From positions 73,972,283 through 74,036,282 of the forward strand of contig NC_086377.1 of the NCBI RefSeq assembly GCF_036588685.1: a stretch of 64,000 bases of DNA, given 5' to 3'. Numbering within the stretch: the first letter of the stretch is position 1; the number at the start of each line of letters is the position of its first letter. The notes under the pieces are model-generated. The model was not told where the DNA came from. It was given only the letters and a program-made list of their open reading frames with translations, and ran no database searches. Made by a program: the position numbers and the translations under genes. Shown one piece after another: positions 45,201 to 57,200 of the stretch. The DNA comes from Mytilus trossulus. Lineage: Eukaryota > Mollusca > Bivalvia > Mytilida > Mytilidae.

Positions 45201-48200
45201 ACATCAACATTTGATATATCAACACATTAACAGACTCACACATCAACACATATACATATTGACACATCAACATATCAACACATTAACATACTAAAACATA
45301 TACACATTGATACATCGACACACAGACAAATCAACCCATAAACACTCATACATCAAAACACTGACAGATCTACATATAACAAGACTCATACATCAACACA
45401 ATGAAATATTGGTACCTTGAGAGACCTAAAAATCAATGCATTGCCATATAAACACACTGACAGATTAACACATTAACAGATTCAAACATGAAACATTAAT
45501 ACACTGATATATCAATACATTAACACTCATACATCGACACATAGACATATTGACACACTGACAGATCAACACATCAACTGACTCATACATCAATATTTGA
45601 TATATCAACACATTGACAGATCAACACATTAACAGACTCACACATCAACACATAGACATATTGAAACACTGACAGATCAACATATTAACAGACTGGTACA
45701 TCAACACATTGACATTTTGACACACTGACAGATCAACACATCAACTGGCTCATACATCAATATTTGATATATCAACACATTGACAGATTAACACATTAAC
45801 AGACTCACACATCAACACATAGACATATTGACACACTAACAGATTTAACACATCAACACATTGACATATTGATACACTGACAGATCAACATATTAACAGA
45901 TTGGTACATCAACACATTGACATTTTGACACACTGACAAATCAACATATAAACACACTCAAACATTAACAAGTTGACATATTGACACACTGACAAATCAA
46001 AAAATAAACAGACCCATACATCAGCACATATACATATTGACACATTGACAAACTTAACACATTAAAAGATTCACACTGATAGATCAACATATTAAAAGAC
46101 TCGTACATCAACACAATGACATATTGAACAGATAAATTGACATATCGACACACTGACAGATCAACATATTACGAGACTCCCACTTCAACAATTTGACATA
46201 TCCACCCACTGACAAATCAACACTTTAACACACATTTGTCATCACGCTGATAGATCAACACATTGACAGGCTCACACCTCAACACATTGACATATTGACA
46301 CACTTACATATCAACATATAACCAGATTAATACATCAACACATTGACATATTGACACACTTACATATCAACATATAACCAGATTCATACATCAACACATT
46401 GACATATTGACACACTTACATATTAACATATAACCAGATTCATACATCAACACGTTGACATATTGACACACTTACATAACAACATATAACCAGATTCATA
46501 CATCAACACATTGACATATTGGCACACTTACATATCAACATATAACCAGATTCATACATCAACACATTGACATATTGAAACATTGACAGATCAACACTTA
46601 AGCACACATACATCATCACGCTAATAGATCAACACATTGATAGACTCATGCATCAGCACATTGGATATTGACACACTGACATATCAACATATAACCAGAT
46701 TCATTCATCAATACATTGACATATTGACACACTGACATATCAACATATTACCAGACTCAAACATCAACACATTGACATATTGACATACTGTCAAATCAAC
46801 ACATTAACAGTCTCTAACATCCACAAGTTGACATTACGACACATTAACAGACTCACACAGCAACACATTTGCATATTGACACACTGACAGATGAACACTA
46901 TTACAGATTCATAAATCTACACATGACATATCAACACATCAACATATCAACACATAAACATACTAAAACATCTACACATTGATACATCGACACACTGACA
47001 AATCAACCCATTAACACTCATACATCAAAACACTGACAGATCTACATAGAACAAGACTCATACATCAACACAATGACATATTGATACCTTGAGAGACTTA
47101 AAAATAAATGCATTGCCATATAAACACACAATATCAATACATTAACACTCATACATCGACACATAAACATATTGACACACTGACATATTAACTAAAATTT
47201 CAGACTCATACATACACCTTGACATATTGGCACACTAACAGATCAACAAATTAACAGACTTGTACATCAACATGTAGACATATAAACACACTTATAAATT
47301 AACACATTAACAGATGAATTCATCCACACAGAGATATCGACAAACTGACAGTTTAACACATTATCATGCAGATTCATACATCGACACAGACATATTGACA
47401 CACTGAAATTTCAACACATTAAAATATTCATATATCAACACATTAACATATTAAAACACTAACAGCTTAACACATTAACATATTAAAACACTAACAACTT
47501 AACACATTAACAGACTTCTACATCATTACACCAATAATTCAATACTTAAACAGGCTAATACATCAACACATAGACATAAAGACATTGTGACATATTTAAC
47601 ACATTGACATATCGAAAAGATGACATATCAACATATTGACCAACAAATGAGGAGAAATTATCTATGAGTGTTTGTATGGATACATTTTTTTTTTTCACAA
47701 CATGAACAAATCAAAACTTTCCATTTTTTTTTTTTTTTTTTTAGATTCCATCGGAAAAGGGCAACAGTCTGCCATGTTAAATCGTTTATTAGGGAAGGGC
47801 AGCTATGAATCTTTTGATATGAGATGCATGGTAACTGGCCAATTTTCTGTTGGGAAGTCGACTCTTGTTAAGCTGTTAGCTGGAGAAATTATACCTGATG
47901 GTCGACACCCGACAGATGGGATTTCTCTGGTAGAAGGTCGCTGTGGCCTAGATATTCTTACAAAAGAGTGGATTCTTGTTGATCCAGGTGAGAAAGAGCA
48001 CAAGTACAAACATCTGACCACATTTAAAGAAACTATTGCATGGACTGCGCTATCAGCAGAGATGTTATAGCACTGATTTAAATTAGTTTCACATTGTAGC
48101 CATCTTTTTTGTGCCTTCTATTCACGCACCATATTAATTCAATATCAAATCTTATTTGTGTATGAAAATCTTAACATCATTACTAATCTCATTAGAAGGG

Positions 48201-51200
48201 TGTTAAGGTTTTTATATTTTGAAATAGAATTTAAATGTTAAAATTATGCAATGAATTAACATTTATTTTCCATAATCAATAATTTCATCAATCAATCAGT
48301 TAAAATATGACTCTCTTAGAAATATGTTAATAGCATTATGTACATGTTACACCTGATAATATATGATTCTTATCTTAATTCTGATTTTTCTTACATTCTT
48401 CACTTGATTTTGACAGCCTGCAGCTGTTTTGGATTTGATTTGCCTGATGTATTAAATATAATTTCAGACTCTTACAATGTCCTGGATGTTGTGTACCATA
48501 AGGTTTTAATGACCTCTCTGGAAGAAGAGGAGGAGAGTGAACTTACCAACAAAGCTTCAGATACAACCCCAACTGGTTATGCCAAAGCTACACTTTCCTC
48601 TTTGCCCTCAGAACAGTCTGCAGCAGCACAATCTCTACCATCTACGAAATCCTCCAATGTGCCTCACACGGTAAAACAGATGGAAAAGAAAATGAGAACA
48701 AGAATGACTAAAGAAGAAATAAGAAAGAAAATGGAAAAGGTCCTCAAAAGTGGGAAGTATAAGATGAAAGTTGGACGTCTTATCTTCTGGGATTTTGGTG
48801 GACAATATGTTTATCTAACAACACATCAGACCTTCATGACGTTCCGAGCATTGTTTCTTGTAGTATTTGATGGGAGCAAAGACTTGCATGAACAGGTCCC
48901 TGATGTGATGTGTTTTCCAGGGCAGCACATGACGCCAACTCCAGCAGGTAATATGCATGTTATTTACACTCCAATAATGCAAACAGGATACATTTCTATG
49001 ACAGCAAGGTGATAATTCAAAAAACAATTAAATTTGTCTTTTTTAAATATTAAAGCCAACCTAAATGTTTACGTAACTTGATTACATTGCCACTATGAGC
49101 TTGTCACAAACTACCATATTAACCTCAATATGTCTCGCATTTTGAAACATTGATATGAGGTAAGACAATAATATTTATCAAAGATACCAGGTTTAAATTT
49201 GTGTACGTCCGAAAGTGTTTTGTATACACAAAAATCATCATTTATTGTGATAAAGCTTATTCCTGAAAATTTCTTTAGATTTTGAATGAGTGAATTCTCA
49301 CAAAAAGGAGCTGATGATTTTTTTGTTGCGTTTATTGACAGGCAACATCATATTTTTAAACGACTGAAAAAAGTTTTTGAGGTCGTATATTGTTATGACG
49401 TTGGTGGTGTTGTTGTCGTCCGATTGGTTTTCGCGCAATAACTTTAGTTTAAGTAAATGAATCTTTATGAAATTTTACGATCAATACAACAAAAGAAAGG
49501 TGGGGATAGATTTTGGTACTAACAGTTAAGGAATTAGAGGCCAAAAATAAGCATTTTTGTAACTTCCAGACACTAACTTGTTTGTTAGTGTATGGATCTC
49601 TCTGGCATTGTACCACAAGGTTTTTTTGAAAAGTTTTTAGAATAGATTTTTAAGGTCTTTTACCACCTTCATTTTGTGTCAGAAACCTATATTATTTCAA
49701 AAATTTGATCACAATCGAAATTCAGACAGCATCAAGCTTAAATATTGTGTCCAAATTTACCCAGATTCCATATCACAAATGGAATGCTGGGATTCATTCT
49801 GGGGGTAATTGCCTCAAAACTTTAGGAATTAAGGACCATAAAAGAAGCAAAAAAAAACAAGCATTTTTCTAGTTTCATGACAATTACTTGTTTGTAAGTG
49901 TATGGATCGTGCTGAAATTGTACTACAAGGTTCCTTATCACAAAGGGGAAGCTGGAATTGAGTTTGGGGGTAATTGCCCAAAACGTTTAGGAATGAAGGG
50001 CCAAAAAGGGGCAGAAAACAAGCATTTTTCTAGTTTCCAGACTATAACGTGTGTTCAAGTGTATGGATCTCTCTAAAATTGTACTGCAAGGTACCATACC
50101 ACAAAGGGAAGGCTGGGATTGATTTTGGGGGTTATTGCCTTAAAATGTTTGAAATTTATTACAAATTTTTTTGAAAAGGTTTTAGAATAGATTTTAAAGG
50201 TCTTTTACCTCATTTATTTTGTGTCAGAAACCTATATTATTTCAAAAATTTGATCACATTCGAAATTCAGACAGCATCAAGCTTAAATATTGACTCCAAA
50301 TTTGCCCCAACTGTTAACGGTTCGACCTCTGCAGTCGTATCAGAATGCGCTCAGCAAGCATTTAATTTGATAAAGTAGGGATTTGGTCCGTTTTGAAAAG
50401 GCAAATAATTAATATATCTGAAGCTGTTTCACTGAATTATAGACCCTCTTAACCTTAAATTGTCCACATTTTGAGTTAGAGCTAATGGATATCTCAATAA
50501 TTTTGACACAATTTGTACCAAAAGTAGTACAATGTACACTATACTATACAAACCTTTTTGGATAGAGGAGGTGGGATTTTTTTAAATTGCATTTTTGTGT
50601 TTAAAAGAAATGCACTATGATAATTAAAAAAGCAAGATAGCGGTTAGAACAAACACAAAATCCAAGAGCTGTTCCATAAAATCTTACACAGGACCTCAAC
50701 TTCAACTGTATTTTGGTGGTGTGAAATATGAGTTTGTATAAGTTTGAATTGTATGCAGGTCTTAAGCGTTGTTACCTTTTTGAGCTAATCCGACCTGACA
50801 GGTCCATTGAGCTTTTCTCACCACTTGGCGTCCGTGGTCCCACATCTGTCATCCGTAAACTTTTACAAAAATCTTCTTTTCTGAAACTACTGGGCCCAAT
50901 TTAACCAAACTTGGCCACAATCATCATTGGGGTATCTAGTTTTAAAAATGTGTGGCGTGACGCTGCCAACCAACAAAGATGGCTGCCATGGCTAAAAATA
51001 GAACATAGGGGTAAAATGTAGATTTTGGTTTATTACTCGTAAACCAAAGCATTTAGAGCAAATCTGACATGGGGTCTAAAAGTCAATTGGTCAAGATCTA
51101 TCTGCCCTGCAATTTTCAGACAAAACAGAAACCCGTTGTTGGGTTGCTGTCCCCAAATAAGTAAAATTAAGGAAATTTTGCTGTTTTTGGTTATTATCGT

Positions 51201-54200
51201 GAATATTATTATAGATAAGATAAACTGTAAACAGCAATAATGTTCAGCAAAGTAAGATCTACAAATAAGGCAACATGACCAAAATTGTCAAGTGATCCAT
51301 GAAGGAGTTATTGCCCGTTATAGTCAATTTTTAACCATTTTTCTAAAATTTTAGTATTTTTTTTTAAAATCTTCTTCTCTGAAACTACCGAGCCAAATTT
51401 AACCAAACTTGGCCACAATCATCATTTGGGTATTTAGTTTAAAAATGTGTGGCGTGACCCTGCCAACCAACCAAGATGGCCCCATGGCTAATTATAGAAC
51501 ATAGGGATAAAATGTAGATTTTGGCTTACAACTCTGAAACCAAAGCATTTAGAGCAAGGGGGGGGGGGGGGGGGGTAAAATTGTAGAATTAGTAATTTTA
51601 AGTAAATTTTGTAGTTTTTGGTAATTATTATCTTGAATATTATTATAGATAGAGATAATAGCAATAATGTTCAGTAAATTTAAAGTAAGATCTACAAATA
51701 AGTCAGCATGACAAAATTGTCAGTTGACCCCTTAAAGAGTTGTTGCCCTTTATAGTAATTTTTTAACAATTTTCATAAATTTTTGTAAATTTTTAGAAAA
51801 TATTTTCCACTGCAATTACTGGGCCAATTTCATTATAGATAGAGATAATTGTAGCAGCAAGAATGTTCAGTAAAGTAAGATCTACAAACACATCACGATC
51901 ACCAAAACACAATTTTGTCATGAATTTATCTGTGTCCGTTGTTTAATATGTACCAAGGTGAGCGACACAGGCTCTTGAGAGCCTCTAGTTTTAATATGTC
52001 TTCCTTTAACTATGCGCTAATGAAATAGTCTGAAGAACAAATACAACAATATAAAATAAACATATACACTGAAACAGTTGTCACTTTTTGACAGAGAATC
52101 CAACTTAAAGGAAGACTATTATCATGCAGCTGTTTAAATAAATGAGGTTGATAAAGTACCTGTTTAAATAAATGAGGTTGATAAAGTACCTGTTTAAATA
52201 AATGAGATTGATAAAGTACCTGTTTTAATAAATGAGGTTGATAAAGTACCTGTTTAAATAAATGAACTTTATCAACCTCATTTTTTAAACAGCAATTCAG
52301 CCTAATTTTTTATACTTTTTTTTATGACAGATTTTGATTTTATTTTCTAGTATTCTTGCAATATTGGGTCAATTCCATCCTGACCTATTGTAAGGTTGTA
52401 TATGCAGGCATTCCGAAGATCTTGTTTGTTGCCACTCACAAGGACAAAGTACTAACGGTAAGTGATCTTATGTTAGAAATATAGTAGTTACTGTAAATTA
52501 AGAAATTAATGCAAGGTTTTTATTTTTGCGAAAAATGCGACTGAGTTGTAAATCAATAATTTAAACTCGCATTTTAAAATATTTAAAATGAATTAAACAG
52601 GATTTTTCTCAAAATCGTAAAAGTTTAAATCGCACTTAAGTCCAAAATGACAAAATCGCAATAGTAAATGCACGCAATAATTTCTGAAATTACAGTAGTC
52701 ATTGCCATTTGAAACACTTGAATAATGTGTAAAAACTGCTTACATAATGATAATATGCAGATATGTCTTAACTTGACCAAACTTCGTGTAAAGCTACACT
52801 TTTGAAAGAACAAGATCCTAATTGATTGGTGGGTAATAGACTTAAGATCAGATTACAGGGCCTATAACTATAGTAGAATATATGAAGAACCACCTTTACT
52901 TATAGATAAGAATATGATATTTGGTTTGCATTTGTATTTATATTCAATTTGATACATCTCATTGTCATGGAAATTCTTTGTCTAGTCACTCTCAGTCATG
53001 GTCTATTGACTTTAGAAAAATGAAAAACAACACATTTAATAATTAATTGCGTCTGAAGCGCTTTTCTGCATTTACCTTTCGTCAGGAACGCTCAAAGCCC
53101 AACATTTGAAATCCAAAGATGGATTTGTACAAAAAATTGTTGAAGAGCTATACGTCCAAAATAACTAAAATAAATATAACAATTGCCCAGTTTAAATGTT
53201 AAAGTTTGTATAATTTTCTTTGCCGTGTCACTCTCGGTCATGGTCTATTGACTATAACAATTGCTCAGTTTAAATGATAAAGTTGTATTTAAGTCAGTTT
53301 TATTTCAACAAATATGTTGACAATATGAAAGTTTAGCATTAAGTGGTACTGCACCAGATGAAGGTCTTAACAATAAATGTATCTTCAGCGATGTCAGAGG
53401 CCAAGCTATTTGAAATTCCAAAATGTAAAACAAATGTTGATGGGTTGGTGAAATCAAAAATTAGGACACTTCATGCTTTGTTTTAGAATAAGTTCAATCG
53501 TTTATCAACAAAAAATTTAACTTAAACAATATCCATATGTTAAGGCAAATGAGACAATATCTGAAAAAAGTCTAATTTCCATGTCCAGCAATTTTATTTT
53601 TTTCAACCATCTTTTTTGAATATTTTAAGTTTCAGTATAAACTAAATTATATAATGCACCAACTCCTGCCAATTAAACACTCATTCTTGTATTTCTTCCA
53701 ATAAAATATTGTAATTTAAATGTTCAACCCCCCACCCCCCCTCCTAAAATCATGTTGTCCCCTGTGTTATTTTAAAAACTAAATCATTCAAATAATATCC
53801 AAATTAATTCAACAGGCGTCCGATTCTCACATATATGATATATTATATAATAAACTTGCCCCTAATTTGTCTTTTTATATTATAACTAGAGCATGTAATA
53901 AAGTTTTGCAAATTTTAAGTGAAAAAAAAATGGTCCCCAGGGGTGATTTCCTTCCTGTTACCACTAAGTTTTTTTTACCTGAGGAAACGTTTACAAGACC
54001 AAGAGTTATACCCCATTAAGTATTTTGAAGAGCATCATTTTCTGAATGCATTAGTACAAAGAAATAGATGGAAAGGCGGCCAGGTTTGAAAATTCAAGCC
54101 CATCCAAGTACGAATTTATAGAAAAATACTTATTGGTGTTCTATCCTGTTATAGCCTTTTCTTACACTTTCTGAGAATAATTTTAAGTGTGCACCACACA

Positions 54201-57200
54201 TTAAGTGTGTGTTTATATCATCTTTTTAAAAAATATATGTCACAGGAAATACACTTACATTTAATGTGATAAAAAGGACAAAAACTATCGCGTAATTCCT
54301 TTCTGTTATGTTCTGTCATGTTACCTGATAAAAAGTAACAGCATAACCATCATCAGTAACAGGAAGGATGTTCAAGACAATTTCAATTAAGAATCGAAAA
54401 GATAATCTACTATATGCCAACCATTTTATTTAATATTTAAGTTATCACCACCTTATCAAATAAATTTCCAAAAAATATACAGTATATTGAATAAAAAAAT
54501 AGGTTTTTTCCCTTTGATAACAGCAGAGAACATTGTGCAATTCTAGTATAGTAGATAGTAACAGCAAGGAATTTATTTTAGAATTTTTCATTACCTAGGC
54601 AGATATTTCATCTTGCAAATACAGTTTCAAAGGATAAATGACATTGTTTGCTGTTATCTTGCAATTGTGACCAATCTAAAATGATGTATTTTTCTTAAAC
54701 TTTAAAATAAAGCAGAAAAATCCTTTCTGTTACCAACTCTGTCCTGTTACCGTTGTCCTGTTACTCAAGATTCTTTCATGTTACCGACATGTCTGACTAT
54801 ATTTAAGTATATTTCTAAACCTTTTGTATTGCAAATGCTAAAATCAATAATTGGCATTTGATAAACTATTGCAGGATATACTAGTAAACCACAAATAGTG
54901 TCTTAAACTAATTCCTTATTCCCATTAGAAACATTTTAAAATTGATTCACTTTGGTAACAGGAAAGAACTGGAATTTTTTTTTACCATTTTTATACTCCC
55001 GCCGTCTTTTAGACGGGACGTATTATGGTATACCGTTGTCCGTCCGTCCGTCGTCAACACTTCGGACAATAACTCAAAAACACTTTCACCAATTTCCATG
55101 AAACTTAAGTGAATTGTTTATATCTATTGACGTAAGCTCCCTTTCGTTTTTTTTTAATTTCAGATTTTAAGTTTTGGATTTATGGGGCTTTATTCATAAA
55201 AAAGGGGGGATTTTCAACACTTTGGACAATAACCCACAAAGGCTTTCACCAATGTCCATGAAACTTTGGTGAATTGTTAATATCTATTGATGTAAGCTCC
55301 CTTTCAATTTTTATCAATTTCAGATGTTAAGTTTTGGATTTATGGGGCTTTATTCATAAATTCTATTTTATCTCATCTATAACTTTTATATAATGTATAT
55401 GCCTTAATAAATATAAAAGGTACTTACATAGTGTGTTGTGAACAAGATAGAATGTATGGATGAAAAATTAAGACAACAAACTTAGTTAAATTTGAGGTAG
55501 CCTTAATAGTGCCAATTTTTTTTTGCATTTTTATTTATTTTTATTTTTTTTTTTTTTTTTGGGGGGGGGGGTATTTGACAGGGCTCACACTATTTCTAGT
55601 TGATCATATAAATTCATTTAAAGCATAAAAGACAAGTTAAAAGAGCAACGGGCGTATCATGCGCTAAAGCGCAGCCCTTTATTTAAAATTGCCATTGTTT
55701 GCTTATTAAACAATTGTTTGAATTACAGACAACAGTTTATAGATCCCCAATGTGTGTTCTTCGATTCGTGCTATTAAAATACAGAGTCTAAAGATTTTGT
55801 TTTTGTTTTTTCTTATTGCCAAAAATTAGACTTTTTCAGATATTGTCTCAAATACACTCTTGACCTGTTTTAGATTTATTGCCAACTTATTAAATGTGAC
55901 TTGTTTTGTTAACTTATGTTTCTTTACTAGGTAGGTAAAGTGAATTACCGAACAAAAGTATTAATAACAAGTTTTTCTTTCAAAAGACCCTTTTTATTGT
56001 ATCCCCTTGGAATGCAATATTTAACAACTGATAACAGTTTCATTCTGTTATCTGTGAAAGTATAAGAAATAGGTTAAAAGTGTAAAATTGACCTGTAAGA
56101 GAAGGTGTATGTCATTCAAAAATTTGAGATAAATCTTAATGTAGTACGCAGTGGAATATTCCACCATTGAAGATGCATATAAATCACCATGTGTGTGATA
56201 CAGTATCTTTACAGTGTATTATTCTAACAACTTTTTATGTTTAACAGGAGAATATTGAGATCACACGTGAAGAGCTTAACAGAGGAATTGAGGAGTTGTT
56301 TAAAGACCACGAGGGAAACATCATCTGGTCCTACGACCTCTAATATTTGTCAATGCCAAAGATCAAGCCGACCCAGAAATAGAAGTTCTAAAGAAAACAA
56401 TAACAGAACTTACACTCGACCACCCATGCTGGGGTGAAAGAATGCCCAATGCTTGTGTTCCATTAGAGCTAGAGATCGCTGAACTAGTGGCAGAAGGAAA
56501 ACAAATAATGTCATTGGCTGAAGTTAAAGAATTAAATGACATCAGCGAGGTGTCTGTCCTGTCTCCTGAGCAGTTGACTGATTTTCTACATTTTCATCAT
56601 TCTCTTGGGAAGATTGTTTATTTTGATACCCCCCAGCTGAGAGATAATGTAATGATCAACCCCCTTCTTATGGTGGAAGTTATGAGATCTTTTATCACAG
56701 GTGTGTATGTATTTTCATTGTGTAGTGAATATATTTAGGACTCAAATCTATGGCGGGTTCCCAATCTATGACAGATTCCTAATCTATGGCAAATGTGACG
56801 TTACAAACGTCAAAGAACTCAAATTTATGCCAGATTTTTGTTTTCTCCAAATCTATGGCACATCTGGGGGAAATAGTAACATATAACGTCACAATTGAAT
56901 AACGCCATAATTCACCCATATAGTTTTGAACCCCATTCAAGATGAAGATATTTCCCTGACAACAATTTTTTTTAGAAAAAAGAGTTTTTGGGGCCCTTTA
57001 TAGCTTGCTGTTCGGTGTAAGTCAAGGCTTTTGTGGAAGGCGTTGACCTATAATGGTTTAACGCATCATGTAAATATAACGGAATTTGATGAGACTGTTA
57101 TTAAAGAGAGAGGATTAGCGCTATAGAACCAGGTTTAATCCACCATTTTCTACATTTGAAAATGCCTGTACCAAGTCAGGAATATGACAGTTCTTGTCTA

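Larger units (their letters stand above)
42405..47650 (+). repeat. Degenerate minisatellite, about 56-bp units, split by two transposons
   Basis: Words such as 'catcaacacattgacatatt' and 'gacacactgacagatcaaca' repeat throughout 42405-42583, 43791-43994 and 44898-47650. The cleanest run is 46290-46570, with five units of about 56 bp (catacatcaacacattgaca, tattgacacacttacatatc, aacatataaccagatt). Smaller 8-10-bp periodicity suggests growth from a short acattgac-like word. Confidence 0.9.

Noticed and set aside
47672..48070. A stand-alone 132-residue P-loop protein
   Set aside because: It is exon 10 read on into the intron. The donor gtgaga at 47988 and the next exon restore the Roc domain in frame.
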